DNA of 64,000 nucleotides from the NCBI GenBank assembly GCA_030762935.1, contig CM060892.1, positions 88,710,327 to 88,774,326 of the forward strand, read 5' to 3'. Of the stretch, positions 1-11,995 are shown in pieces; within the stretch, counting starts at the first letter, position 1; each line of letters begins with the position of its first letter. Below the pieces are notes generated by a model that was not told where the DNA came from, did not search any database, and saw only the letters and a list, made by a program, of their open reading frames with translations. The position numbers were made by a program, and so were the translations under genes. Origin of the DNA: Hymenopus coronatus. Taxonomy: Eukaryota; Arthropoda; Insecta; Mantodea; Hymenopodidae.

Positions 1-1415
1 GGGAACAGACGGAGCATTTGAAGAAAGGGAGGTAGGCCATTTGCCTGCAAATCTTAGTGAGTAATGAGGCTTTATTCAGAAAATAACGTTTACATCAAGG
101 CTATAACAAAAGTCCAACTTCACTATGTCTATGCTATCATTTATGAATATCAAACATCCTATCGTATCTTGTTATGCTTTTCTTCTTTTTCTCATGTAGT
201 TTGGTGTTGGTACATATCAGAAATTGGTGGTCCTTACCAATATCTATCCTAGGATTTTACTCGCTCGTTGCACCAGTTCATTCACGACAATTGTTCCATT
301 TTCTAATATCATTGTGAGCTATTTAAGTAAAATAGTTTTATGCGGAATCATTCAAATGAAGCACTTAGTTAAAGAGTAACTCGTTTGAACTGGGTATTAA
401 ATTAAAGAAAAGTTTGGAAACGAACGGAATGGCTTACATGTGGATGGCGGGGCAGGGAAACAGATGGAGTATTTGGAGAAAGGGAGGTAAGCCATCTTGG
501 TTGCAAATCTTAGTGAGAATAAGACGTCATGTTTTGTTCAGCAAAACATTTTTACATCAAAGCTGTAACAAAAGTCGAGCTTAACTATGTCTATATTGAG
601 ATTTGTGAAATTTAGATATCCTCTTATAATATATTACTATACTTTTAAATCTTACCATTCTTCTGTTTCCAATATGGTTTGGTGTAGGTACAGAAATTGA
701 CGAGTTTGCTATGAGTTTGGTCGCTCGTAGTTCAAAGAATCGCACCAGTTCATACACGACAGTTGTTCTTATTTTCTTATATCACTATTAACTATTTAAA
801 TAAAGTAGTTTTACTGCGTAATCATTTAAATGAAGCACTTAGTTAAAGAGTATTTCGTTTGAAGAGGGCATCAAAGTTAAAGAAATGTTTCGAAGCGATT
901 GGAATGGGCTACATATGTATGGCGGGAAAGGGAAACAAACGCAGTATTTGAAAAAAACGGAGATAGGCCATATTGGCTGCAAATCTAAGCGAGTAATGCT
1001 TTATTCAGCAAAACACTTTTATCTTTACACAAAGGTTGTAACAAAACTCGTATTTAACCATGACCATGTAGGCATTTGTGAATGTCAGATGTCCTCCTTA
1101 TTTGTTATGCTTTTAAGTGTTTTTGGTGTTGGTCCAGATCTTCACTAATACCTATCCTAAGGGTTTGCTCGCTCGTCGTTTCAAAACAGTCGTGAATCAC
1201 ATCAGTTCATTCACAACAATTACTCTCATTTTCTTATTTAACTCTGGGGTATTTTTAATGAAATAGTTTCATCACATTATAACTCAAACAAAGCATTCTG
1301 CTAAAGAGTTAATTCGTTTGAAATGCGCTTCAAAATTATAGAAAAGTTTGGAAATAATTGTGATGGACTACATTAAAATGGCGAGGCAGGGAAACAGATG
1401 GAGTATTTGAAGAAA
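1..1415 (+). repeat. tandem repeat, unit about 460 bp, at least three units
   Basis: The marker string 'gggaaacagatggagtattt' or a close variant recurs at about 1, 455, 930 and 1389, giving unit lengths near 455, 475 and 459 bp. Other shared landmarks repeat in the same order: a 'gcaaatctta/ctaagtgag' block, 'aaaacatttttacatcaa', 'cgctcg' with 'caccagttcattca', and 'aaagagt...tcgtttgaa'. Units differ by many substitutions and small indels. The array starts left of the window, so its full length is unknown. The last unit breaks after about 25 bp at roughly 1415, where a LINE fragment begins. The open frames inside differ between units, so this is satellite-like or a tandemly duplicated element, not a gene. 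Confidence 0.8.
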
Positions 1416-1416
1416 G

Positions 1417-2137
1417 ATCAAGAAGCGACTCTGCGATATTGACAGACACGGAGCTAGACACGGAGAAGGTTTCGTTGAATTTATAACAAAAATCAGAGTG
1501 TTGAGGTATGAAGCAATACATTAAAACAGGTGCCAAACTATTAGAAGAGGTTCGCGTAGGTGCGGATATTAAAATTTTGTGATGAAAATGTTACGAGAAT
1601 CAGCCCTATTTGTGAGGAGGAAGAGTCATGGATATACATCTTGGAAAGATGTAGGTGTACGGAGGAATGGAGGGAGAATTATTTACCACGATTCTTTACC
1701 ATTTCGAATGGATAGTTAGGGGTATGTTAGACGCTACTGGTCCGCACGGAAGACCCGGAGGTCATAGGTTAATTTCTACTTAAGGCGAGATAGCTAACAT
1801 CTTAGAGGGCTTATAGTAGGGAAGAGGAGTGGAAGTAAGAAGATTTAAATGGTGGTCTTAGTACGTAATATGCACATCCATCTATTTTCGTTTATACCTA
1901 TGTGTTCTTTGTCTATCATAATATGACACAGTATTCATAAAATCGTTTTACTGTGCTTTGTGTGTTGTCTGTATTTAAGATACATTTAAATATCTTGTCT
2001 TGTCAATTTTCGTGTGCCTTTTTATTTAATTTAATCTTGCTTATTATTTTGTGTATTATATCAGTACATGTGGCCTGTGGATCGTGTAACTAATACAGAT
2101 TGACGTATGCATACAGATATTTAAATAAATACGTTTA
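1417..2137 (+). mobile_element. degenerate LINE 3' fragment (end of reverse-transcriptase ORF plus 3' UTR)
   Basis: Translation with frame breaks gives a stretch like 'TRISPICEEEESW.YILERC' from about 1590, the same cysteine/histidine knuckle seen in the better copy at 34.88 kb, followed by 'EEWRENYLPRFF'. Upstream, 1425-1570 also translates in pieces ('TDTELD.EKVSL', 'GMKQYIKTG') as expected of the C-terminal tail of a non-LTR retrotransposon ORF2. After a stop the T-rich 3' UTR runs to the terminal block 'tggcctgtggatcgtgtaac', matching 'cggtctgtggacccgtgcga' at 35.5 kb. Substitutions, frameshifts and a degraded end mark it as the oldest of the four copies of this LINE here. Confidence 0.75.
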
Positions 2138-4714
2138 CTCAGCCAAGCAAGTTAACAAAATTGAGCCAGTAATATACAAGAGTATTCTTTCCATGATCAT
2201 CATCATCATCTCTACATAGTAATTTTCTTCTTCTTCTCACAATTTAAGATTTCCTTGTTCCAATTTCATAACTATACAGCTATTCTTGGATATGTCATCC
2301 AGTCGAATTGCCTGTAAGTAAATGCATACATTTAGGCATTCCTTCTTCTGGCTTCGTAGTAAATTCATTACCTATTTTATCTGAAAATTTATTTGCTTCT
2401 GAAGTAGGTAGTAGGTAAGTTCCATTTTCTAACTACCCTATTTCTTGTATGTTTTTCTTCAATATATCACGGACTGGTTGTTAGAAGCATAAACAAACAA
2501 ATAAATGAAAATAAAATCCAAACATTAAACTTACATGTAAACTTTCTCCATGGTGGTTCATACTTTAACCTTAACTCTGAGGTGCACCAACACAATGCTG
2601 GCCAAGGTCTGCCGCCCGCCCGCCCGCTGCACTTTCTTCATCTGCCCACAACAGGAGTCATGAGTGGGGTGCAATACAGTAGAGTCAGCGTCCCGGATCC
2701 CTCTCGGCCTATAATTATATAGCCTCCTTAGCTCCTCAATTTGTCTTCAGAGACCTAACGAGGCTGAGTTAAGCGTGAGTTTAGAAGTTCTAGTGGGAAA
2801 AAATCCCCACACTGGTACCGGGAAAGTTCGGTTAAATTGCTCCAAAAATTGCTTAAAACTACTTTTATATTGATGATAAGTTACATAGAAACACCAATAT
2901 ACTGACAAGTAATGTATCTTACAGTTTTAATGCGTATTATTTGTCCTTCCTTGAATATCATTACTTTTGTTTTAGGTACTATTTCAGACTTCCAAGAATG
3001 TATTATATAGTTTATTCACCGTCTGTAAAGAGAAGCACACTTAATGTTTTACCTTGCTATAATAATAGTTATTACAATAATAATAAAACACTCATTTGTT
3101 AATAATTTCAATTCTGAAAAAATTGCAACATCTATGTATGGGCTTCGCCCCAAACTAGCCATTTAGGGGCCTGTGACACAGATCACAGGAATAAGAGATG
3201 AAAGGTCCATAAGCATTTGGTGACGCAGTAACCCACTGGTCTAACACCACTTCGTCTGTAGCTCAAGAATTTGCAAGCTAGTATTATAATGTATCACAGC
3301 CTATGAAATATTATTTTTATAATTCGCTTTTTTACTTTTTAAACTCATCACTGTTGTTTTACTCATTAAACAGAGATTTCAAAACAAATAAATATTATAA
3401 AATTAAAATATAAAATTAGTTATAGTAATCAGCACTCAAGGAAGCATTAACGATTATTTATGTATATTAAGGCAAAATTTGACTTTATACAAAATTAAAC
3501 TAAATGTAAATACCACAAAAAACGCATCGGTAGAAGTAATTCATGTCATGCCTTGTGTTTCCCAATATAATGTGACTACGCACCGAATGCCCACGCTTGT
3601 GCCTTGTCAGCCCGTAATCCCGCAAATGTGTGGACGACGCTCTTTCCATTGTTTGTTACTAATTGCATGAACGTGATTGGGTTTCTCTCATATTTCTACT
3701 GTTATTTTCCCACCTGCGTGAGTGAACACGTGTGCGCACGCAGGCCGCTTTACATCAAAGCTTCGATTGTCACACTAGTGGGTGATTTTTTGACACCTGC
3801 GGTGGTTTTCACATGCATAATACCCTCTATTTCTAGAAATTTCTTTCCACTTGATCAGTAAGTATAAGGCAGCAACTAAAAAGTGAATTTCGACTGTGAA
3901 TTGTGAGCGTGAAGTTGCAAGAGAGACAGCACTCAACTGTCTGCGAGCGGCGAAGCCACGAGAGAGTTAAGGACCATTCACATCGAAAATCAACCGTAGA
4001 CACAGAAGCTTGCATCCAATATACGTATAGGTTCATTCACAATGATTACATTGACATCGACGTAGATATAACCGTAGTACGTTAACATAGAAGCTTACAA
4101 ACACCAAGCTTTTGCGTCAAAGTTAACACGCAACGTAGGAATCAACTAACGAGAACACTGCTTGATGATTCTCATTTATCCTCTGTTAATTCGTCTTTGA
4201 TTAAATGAATAAATCCACTATCATATACGACGAGAAACCGTTCTTTAAAATATAAAACACCAAGCAAATTGGCTACTCTAATTTGTATGTGCACGAATGC
4301 TGTCACACTCTCGTCTCTGCCAGCCATTTTAGTTTGCTATTCACTTGCATGGCGCAGTTCACTTGTTTTAATTTCTAATTGGCTATTGTCTACGTTTACG
4401 TTTGTCATTGAGAATGCTCATGGTGCATTTAATTCTGCGTCTATATTCTAAGTCCTCTACGGAGAACGGTGTTGCATTAGCTATTGTAAGCAGATTTTCC
4501 AATTTATTACATACAACATAAAATAGGGGCATTTACCAAATATCTAAGTTTTTATAGCGTTTAACGCCCGCTTTTACTACCATGGCACCGCAGGCGAATC
4601 GAAGATGTTTCATTTTTATTCTCACTACTCTTATTTGCGCATCTCCAAATGCAATTTTTGGATGGAGATTACTGTACACAGTGTAACAGTTTAGTTTGAC
4701 ATTCCTTCTCTTAT
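2138..4714. other. unassigned intergenic or decayed-repeat sequence
   Basis: I recognise no gene or repeat here. There is a short GC-rich patch at 2580-2820 with a CGCC-type run near 2610-2627, a block with 'gcccaca...gtcatgagtgg', and AT-rich sequence elsewhere. The small open frames between 3479 and 4451 show no recognisable domains and overlap on both strands. Confidence 0.4.
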
Positions 4715-5372
4715 TGTTTTTCTTCTCCTTCTCCTCAAGGCGCTACCACTTTTCAACAATATTTTTCAAGAAACTTCTGTTCTTACAGCTATAGTTCAAT
4801 ATGGTATTCTCAGTTTTCTCAAATCATTTATGACATCTTCCCAGCGAATTTTCGGTCTGCCTGCTGCTCCGGTTGCTAAGGGTTTTCATTTATACATCCT
4901 TTTCACAAGTATTTGGTCTTACATTCTTTTAACATGGCCAAACCAACTTAATCTCATAAGACTAATAAAACTCAAAATGTCTTGTATATGTATTCGTTCG
5001 TTCAATTCTTCATTGGTTTTTATGCTCCAGTTTCCATATCTATCTTTAGTGGGTCCGAAAATCCCTCTTAGGACTCTCGTTTTTGTTTGATTGATTCTCT
5101 CAGTACCGAAGTTTCACAAGCGTAAGTGAAAACTGGTCATATTGTGGTCCGATATAGCCTTAATTTGACCTTTTGTTTCTAGTTTTCTTTTGATTAAGAT
5201 TTGGTTGGCAAAACAGTCTATATTACCACTGAAAGTTCGTTCTTCAATTCCATTTTCTATCGAGTTATTGATATTTACTGTTGTTCCTAAATATTTATAT
5301 TCATTAACTTGTTTAGTCGTATGCAATTGATTTTCATATTGGTTAGATTTGTTTCTTCTCTTTTTGGCTATA
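4715..5372 (-). mobile_element. LINE reverse-transcriptase C-terminal remnant
   Basis: On the minus strand, translation from about 5326 downward gives 'NEYKYLGTTVNINNSIENGI' then 'EERTFSGN', 'FANQ' and 'IKAISDHNM'. After a frameshift it gives 'ILRGIFGPTKDRYGNWSI', 'KTNEELNERI' and 'LSWFGHVKRM', then 'GRPKIRWEDVINDL'. These are the thumb and C-terminal motifs of arthropod non-LTR retrotransposon reverse transcriptases ('EYKYLG', 'RWFGHVKRM', 'GRP..RW'). The ORF is broken by several frameshifts and only the last ~200 codons remain. The 3' end reads into a 'ctccttctcctcaaggcgct' type region, which I take as the 3' UTR. This LINE family differs from the knuckle-bearing one at 1.4, 34.9 and 59.2 kb. 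Confidence 0.85.
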
Positions 5373-5384
5373 TTTGTCGTTCTT

Positions 5385-5545
5385 CATGGTATAGGAGTAA
5401 CATGCTATCCTCTGGTTCTCAAGTTTGTGGGTTCAAATCCGGTGGAGGAAGGTGGGGTTTTTCGGCGATGGTTCCGTGTCGTAGATTTAAGGCATGTAAA
5501 AGAACCGCAAGCCTGATAAAAGAGGCTTCTGGTTAAAATTAAGCA
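5385..5545 (+). mobile_element. tRNA-derived SINE (S3 family, head and core)
   Basis: The sequence has a tRNA-like A box near 5388 ('tggtataggagtaacatg') and a B box 'gggttcaaatccg' at about 5427-5440, so an internal RNA polymerase III promoter is likely. Downstream is 'gcatgtaaaagaacc', the element core also seen inverted ('ggttcttttacgtgcaaat') at 26.8, 30.6 and 60.0 kb and direct at 53.0 kb. It abuts the LINE remnant on its left. Confidence 0.7.
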
Positions 5546-6097
5546 ATCTTTCACACCCAATATAGAATGGAACGCTAAGAACTGTAGCAGTTAAAAGCTT
5601 CTATAAACAAAACTCAATTTAAATTATTTTTCGGCAATAGGGACACTGAAACATGCCAAACTAACAAAGACATGTATCGGCATTTGAAAAATAAATGTTT
5701 TGAAGCTATCGTTACTAGGCATACAAATTGCGAATGGCAAAAATGGCAAATAAGTAACGAACTTTGAGTTGTTTTTTTTAAAAGAACGGACAGAGCAGGT
5801 CATCTGAATGAAGCAAATCAGTTTTATTTTAGTTATACTGTCTATAGACGCACAAAAATAGACAATACAAGCAAGGATACCTTTGTTTGCATGTTGACAT
5901 TCCCAGGAGACCTAAAATTGTGTATTTGGTGAAACTTTGAGTTTTTCAATTATTGCAGCAATTTATCTGCTTTAGGCTATTGAGTTATAGGGAGAATAAA
6001 GTTTATACATGTCATTTGGTTTGAGGAATAAAATAAACTTTTAATAGATTGTGCCAAGATGCATGCAAATGTTAAAGGAAACAAAGTTATTTCAACT
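5546..6097. other. unassigned AT-rich sequence
   Basis: No gene or clear repeat is seen. A stretch near 5790-5815 ('caggtcatctgaatgaagca') faintly recalls the FamA head end and may be a worn fragment. Confidence 0.35.
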
Positions 6098-6910
6098 AAA
6101 ATTAATAATTACTTTCTGAACACATACTATGCATATAGTGTGCAGAGACACTATTGTAATGCACCCAAAAATTCCATAACGAGATTTCACCGGAAATACT
6201 GTTTTGGGACCGCCTGAATAAGAAAAAAGCATTTTTAGAAAAAGTTCTGTGTGTACGTGCGTACGTGTGTGTGTCTGTGGACAGTATAGCTCAAAAACAA
6301 AAAGACCGTTTATATTTTTAGAACATTTTATTTTTCTCAAAAAAGGCTCCACTGATGTTGACTAAATTCCTCATGTATAAGATATTTTTATAACAAACTA
6401 ATTGTATATCTTGAATTTTCTGGGAATAGCCTTTGAAGAACTCTTCATTCTGGAGAACTTTTTATGTAACTGGCAAACCATAAGAGATATTTAAAAACTT
6501 ACTTCCCAAGAAATGTAGATCTCATTAAAACACCCAACTTATGTCATATAATTTTATGTAGATTTAACCGTTATAAAGATATTGCGGAATATTGATTTGA
6601 ATTTTAAGCAACTTAAACCTTTCTCAACCGGGAAGACATGTTCTTTATCCTTTCTCATGTGTTTATTTCCTCACAAGCAAGAGACTGAAATTTCAATTGT
6701 TTCACAGAGCAACCGGAATTAAAGGACGATACTATCGTTTTAGCCCGTGCATTATCTTATTTCACTTCTACTTACAAGGAAGCTAGTAATAAGACTAATT
6801 CTACTTATGTTTATCTTGATTAGCATGATGTAGATAAAATATTTATCTTTTGAATAAAAGGTTTGTCCTCCGGAGGACATCATGTGAATGAAACACATGA
6901 AATTTTTCCC
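6098..6910 (-). repeat. FamA copy
   Basis: Near full length in reverse orientation. It starts with the tail hairpin relic at 6108-6150, continues with 'cccaaaaattccataacgag' and 'atttcaccggaaata', the TG-rich microsatellite at 6240-6280, 'aattttctgggaatagcct', and ends with the head 'catgtgaatgaaacacatga'. It is older and more diverged than the copies at 54.6 or 56.8 kb. A 14-bp perfect palindrome (6865-6878) lies near its head end. Confidence 0.8.
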
Positions 6911-7055
6911 TTCTAATTACAAGCAACAAAGTACTAAGGGGAATTTCTGCTAATGTTTATCTCGATTATCATGAAGTAGACAGAAGAATAAGATTTATAT
7001 CAACAGTTTGTTACAGAGATATAGAGTAATTCATGTGAATGCAACACATCAGATT
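6911..7055 (-). repeat. FamA head-end fragment
   Basis: Only the last ~145 bp of the family (head end) is present: 'gctaatgtttatctcgatta', a damaged 'agagatatagag', then 'catgtgaatgcaacacatca'. It directly follows the previous FamA head end in the same orientation, giving a head-to-tail arrangement with the second unit truncated. Confidence 0.75.
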
Positions 7056-7156
7056 CTTTTTGTTTGATTTGTCGATTATCCTGCGTCTATGCTTTTTAGA
7101 AACATGCATTTCCTTTGCATTTTAAATTTAGATTGCAGAGTTGGTGAATAATGTTA

Positions 7157-8312
7157 TTACTTTCTCTACATGTACTTATATAATGTAACAGAGAAGATAT
7201 TGTATTCCCCCCTAAAAATTGATACTGAAACTCTACCCGAAATATACGGTTTGAGGCCCTCCGAATCCAATAAAAGAATGTTTAGAAATAGGTCAGTGTG
7301 TGTGTGCAGCATAGCTCTCTGTGGACAGCATAGCTCAACAACGAACATATAATTTAATAGCAAATTTAATATTTAAGTTTAGTATCCTCCAAGATTTTAA
7401 GGAAAATCTCCTCACCCGAAGCTACCCTTAACGTGCAACCTTTTATGAAAATTGTATTTTTCTCAAAAATTACTTTGACGATTTTGATTAAAATACTGCA
7501 TATTTATGAATTACATATCGATCTATAAATTTATTTATTATAAGTGATAGAATTATATAAACCTACTGAAATTTTTATTATTTTGATCTTTCTCTCTTTC
7601 TCGTGTAGGTTATTATACTTTGTATAAATAAAGGTGTATGTTACGTTAAATCGTTTTATTTTCTTAGTTTTAATATTTGTATTATCAATAAGTGTATTTA
7701 TTGACATAACAATATCAAACATTGGACTTCAACAATCACACGGGTACACAGACCGTACGTGCTTTTATAATACTCACTAAGAAGCAATATTAAAACAATA
7801 TATTAAGGATATATGCAAGGCAAATAAAACATATCTTGAAACTTCTGCTAATAGCCTCTGAAAGCCTATTCATTATAGATGAATTTTGCATAGTTTGTAA
7901 ATCGTGAGGGATAAACAAAAACTTACAGTTCAAAAAATGTAGATCTCATTAAAATACACGATATATGTCATAACTTTTTATGTAGTTAAGCGTTTTCGAC
8001 ATATTCCTTGTTATTGGTTTCAATTTTAAGCTACTTCTATTTTCTCAATCGGGAGGCTATCTTTCATTTCAGCTCTCTTTTGTGTTACTGCTGGCCTTGC
8101 AAAGCGAACATCGAATTTCATTTGCTTTACATAGCGATTGTCTTTTTAAAACATTAGGGCATAGCTTTAGTCTTGTGTAATATCTTATTTTCGTTCTATT
8201 TAGAACATTTCTGCTAACGTTTATCTCTAAATTACCATGTTGTACATAAAGGAATAATCTATCTACAAACTTTTGTTACAAGTAAGTCATATAAATGAAG
8301 CACATCATAAGT
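7157..8312 (-). repeat. FamA copy interrupted by a LINE-tail-bearing insertion
   Basis: FamA landmarks run from 'actttctctacatgtac' at 7159 to about 7505 ('gattttgattaaaatactgc') and resume near 7798 ('aaggcaaataaaacatatct'). They continue through 'cctgctg..gccttgcaaagc' type sequence to a head end near 8310. About 290 bp between 7506 and 7797 do not belong to FamA; their right part is a LINE 3' tail. Confidence 0.75.
7687..7796 (-). mobile_element. LINE 3'-terminal fragment
   Basis: The minus strand of this segment contains 'aaagcacgtacggtctgtg', 'acccgtgtga' and 'aataaatacacttatt', aligning with the last ~110 bp of the LINE copies ending at 35.57 kb and starting at 59.20 kb. It is more diverged than those two. 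It lies inside the FamA copy at 7157-8312, so the LINE insertion is younger than that FamA copy. The part of the insertion at 7506-7686 is unassigned. Confidence 0.7.
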
Positions 8313-8414
8313 TTTTCTATAATGTTGGGACAGAACCTCAGATATCTCATATTTTTTGATTTTTTGAAATGTCATACACTCAAATGTCAGCATTTCTGGG
8401 AGGGAGTAATTAGA

Positions 8415-8943
8415 AAAATCTGATGTGCTCCATTTACATGACTTTCTGTACATCTCTGTAACAAATTATTGTTAGTAAGCTTATTCTTCTGTATATTTAT
8501 AGCTAAAACATTTGTAGAAATGGTCTTACTACTTACTTTATAAGTATAAAGCAAATAAAGGGAATACACTAGGCTAAATTGAGAGTCAAATGTTTTAAAA
8601 TGTGGTTGCCGAGGGATTGCAATCAGTTTCTTTGCGTGGCCAGAAATTGACAAGTTGCCGTCTGAGTAAAGTTTAAGTATTTTAAAATTGAAATCAATAA
8701 CAAGGAATATCTTGAAAACGGCCAACTCCACGAAAAGATGTATAAAGCATAAATTGTGTTTTATCGTGATCTACATTTTTTGTGTAGTAAGTTTTTGTTT
8801 ATCTCTTATAGTTTACCAATTATACAAAATTCAATAAAGTTCATCCAGAATATATTTCCGGTAAAATCTCGATATCGAATTTTTGGGTGCAATACTATAC
8901 CTTCTCTATACATTATGTGCATTGTACGTATAGAGAAAGTAAA
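8415..8943 (+). repeat. FamA copy with internal deletion
   Basis: The head 'aatctgatgtgctccattta' starts at about 8417 and the sequence follows the family to 'attcatccagaat' near 8849. It then jumps directly to the tail region ('tatatttccggtaaaatctc', 'gaatttttgggtgcaatac'). The ~350-400 bp middle, including the microsatellite, is missing. It ends with the hairpin 'ttctctatac...gtatagagaaagt' at 8901-8940. Confidence 0.85.
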
Positions 8944-9879
8944 ACCGACAGAATAATTCTTAAAAATAATGTTCAATTGCCCACAGGTATGTTCTCTAAC
9001 TATATATTTATTGTAGCGTAAAATACTTATAAATAAGTGTATGTGTATTGCAAATCTGAGTGTGCAATATGATATAGATAATCAAGTTAAAATGTCATTG
9101 TTTAATTTACACTGAACATTAAGTTTGGGAATTCATTTCAAAGAGTAACATTCAACCAAATTAATTTTCTACGGTCGCTACAAAGGCACAAAGGGACAGA
9201 GGGAAACATTCTTGTTGGTGGTTGGTGGCAGGTGATGGACGATATCCTCTTTCACGATGGTGGTTACAGATCGCTGATATAATAACAATTCTGACCTCAT
9301 CACAGCTTCGTACACAGAGTAAACACTTAGAAAGGCGTTTGACCCGACCTGTAATTTTATCTTCTGACTTCCGTTGCTTCCCCTACTCACCTTCCTTCCA
9401 TCTCTCCACCCTTTAGTTTCCAGTCATCTTGCACAACGTCGAGACTGCCATAGTGCCTAATCTGATGTCTGAAGGTCGTGTTCAAATGATGCTGTGGCCA
9501 ACACTGAAGAGAAGGTTACCTCAAGACATCTTACTATCGGATATCGAAATTACAGAACAAGATGGATTCAACCTAATTTGTAATAATTATACCTTCTTTC
9601 TTCATGTTAATATTGCTAATAATACAGATTCACATTTCAACTCTTAGTTTACGAATTTGTTAATATTATTTTCATTTTAATTTTGAAATTAGTATTGCTA
9701 ATCTTCTTATATACTTCATCGTAGTCATCGTAATTTCTTTTAACCTCTAAAGCTTTCATACAATGTACACATGTTAATGGTGTCATGACTATATCAATGT
9801 TTTTAACTTGTTATTTTCTGTTAGGTTATTACAAATGAGTTGTATAGCTTCTAGCTGGTCGATCAAAATTAATAATTAA
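8944..9879. other. unassigned region with a possible exon-like block
   Basis: No repeat is recognised. A pyrimidine-rich tract ending in '..ctctccaccctttag' (about 9370-9417) precedes an open frame (about 9429-9644) of moderate GC. That resembles a splice acceptor followed by a terminal exon, but the translation matches nothing I recognise and this could be chance. Confidence 0.3.
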
Positions 9880-10285
9880 AAAACTTTTGTATATCTGGTC
9901 AATGATAAGAGGTAGAGAAAAACTTACTACCTACAGTAATAGTTTAGTGTTAATCGGCTCCGAAATATTCCTTGTTATTAGTTTCAGTTTTGAACTATTA
10001 AACTATTCTCAAATGGAAAGTTATTTTCACTTAATATTACTTTAATTTTACTCTTGGCGTTGCAAAGAGAATCGAATTTTAATTGCATCATATAATGAGC
10101 GGCCTTAAAATGATTTCACTATCACTTTAGTCTAGCGTTTCCTTATTTCCCTCCTACTTACAAGAGAGCGAGTAATGAGGAAATTTTGCTAATGCTTATC
10201 TCGATTTACTTGAAATAATTTTTAGGAATAGTTTGACTATAGAACCGTTAGCGGAAGTCATATGAATGGAGCAGATATTTTTCAT
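9880..10285 (-). repeat. FamA partial copy (head half)
   Basis: FamA sequence from 'ataagaggtagagaaaaact' through 'aatattccttgttattagtt', 'cactatcactttagtct', 'ttcctacttacaa' type blocks and 'gctaatgcttatctcgattt' to a worn head end near 10270. The tail half is absent. Confidence 0.7.
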
Positions 10286-11137
10286 AAGGATGTCTCACAG
10301 AAAGAATTTCAGAGGAATTTCATGTCCTCAATATACATTTTAGTGTTTATATTTGATACGAGAATAGATAGACAGTTTGTCTGTTTTATCTTTATGAAGA
10401 ATATGTAATAAATAAACAAATCGATATGTATTATTTCTAACTGCTTATCCACTTCTCCATGCAGTTCCTCACAGAGCTTGTTGAGATTCTGGCTTTGGGA
10501 GAGAGAAAACGATAAGGGATAGGATTAGTATTATCACAAATATGCAAGTCACAGGATTAAGACACCGATCTAAGATCATTGTCAACCTTTGCGACCTACA
10601 TTAACTCTTCGGGGAGGGAAGGGTGAGGAAAAATGGAATCTATGGATGACTAGCCCAAATATGAGCGAGGTCACTATTGTTTCCTGAAAATACGTACACG
10701 ATATCGCCCGGCGTATTCCCAGAAACCCCATAGCAATGTGAAAGAGCGCCCCACCTGAAGTCAGTGGATGTATGCCCTGACCCGGAGGCTCCTACAATGA
10801 CCTTTACAGAGCGCAAGCTACCGTCTAGCCGCAACGCGCCGAACACTATCTTCTGGCTCCTAAACCCTGGGATAGATGGAAATGTTGGATTTAGGGAATT
10901 ATGAACTACAAAGTTATGGAAGAAAATGAATCAATTTGGATTAATGGAAAAGCCTTTTGCATCCGATGTGCCCTTAGAATGCGGCTCTGGGGAACTATGA
11001 CGCCAATTCGTAAACATTCAGTATATTATTTATGGTCCTGCTTGCTTTGTCCGAAGAAATATTTACTGCAAAGGTAGTTAGATTTTAGGTAGAAGGTAAA
11101 GCCAAATTAGGCATTTTGTAACGCAATATTTTAAAAA
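10286..11137. other. unassigned sequence
   Basis: AT-rich except for a GC-richer block at 10560-10880 whose small open frames are not recognisable. I see no known repeat. Confidence 0.35.
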
Positions 11138-11995
11138 AGGGTGATGTATTTCTTTCGTATGACCTTCTATTACTTTTTCTGCAAACAAACTTTGCTACAA
11201 GAATTCTTTTATCTGTATCATACTAATTCAGATAAAAATGAGATAAATCTCTCCTATTACTTACTTCCTTTTCAGCAAAAAGGAAAGAAGGGGATGCATT
11301 AAGTTAAAGCGGTAGGCAAATATTTCGAAAACTGATCGTTAAGTAAACAATTGAAGTTCTGTTCGCTTTCTAGCAGTAAAAAAAAGAGATGAAACGATAA
11401 GTGACTTCCTGTTTCATATAATTTACGTAGTTTGAATCTGAAACCAATAATAAGGAATACCTCAGAAATTGTCAACTATACAAAAATGTATCTAACATAA
11501 ATTGTGTGTTTTAACGAGATCTATAATTTTTGTGAAGTACGTTTTTGTCTATCTTTTCCGATTACACAAAATTTATTTCAGGATAAGGAGGTCTTCAAAG
11601 GCTATTCCTAGAAAATTGAAGATGCACATTTTATTTGTCATGTTTAATATAGATACGCCTTTTTAATCAATTTATGAGAAAAACGGCATTTTCAAAAATT
11701 ATTCCACACAAAAAGTGACGCATGAAAATCTTTGTGTCGCATCCTTGGAACATACTAAATTTAAATACCACATTTGGTATTTAAAGGTCTTTTTGTTTGA
11801 TTCTATGCTGTTCAGACGCACACACAGACGCGCTCGCGCGCGCGCACGTGGAAGTTTTTCTTAAAATGTTTTTTTTTTAACTCAGAGCACCTCAAAACAT
11901 ATTTTCGGTTAAATCTTAGTATCGAATTTTTGTATGGAATATAATATCTTCTCTGTACACTATGCATGTAATGTGGGAATAGAGAAAATAATAGA
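11138..11995 (+). repeat. FamA copy, diverged
   Basis: The head is poorly preserved (11138-11300), then 'gaaaccaataataaggaata', 'cttcaaaggctattcctaga' and 'gtcgcatccttggaacatac' follow the family order. The microsatellite slot at 11815-11850 is a CA/CG run. The tail ends with 'tcttctctgtacac...' near 11950-11990. Old copy. Confidence 0.75.

Noticed and set aside
1..1415. CRISPR-like array
   Set aside because: Units are ~460 bp without short repeat/spacer alternation, and the window is eukaryotic in character.
2590..2830. Promoter or CpG island
   Set aside because: Only a short GC-rich patch with a CGCC run; no TATA/initiator plus downstream coding sequence could be supported.
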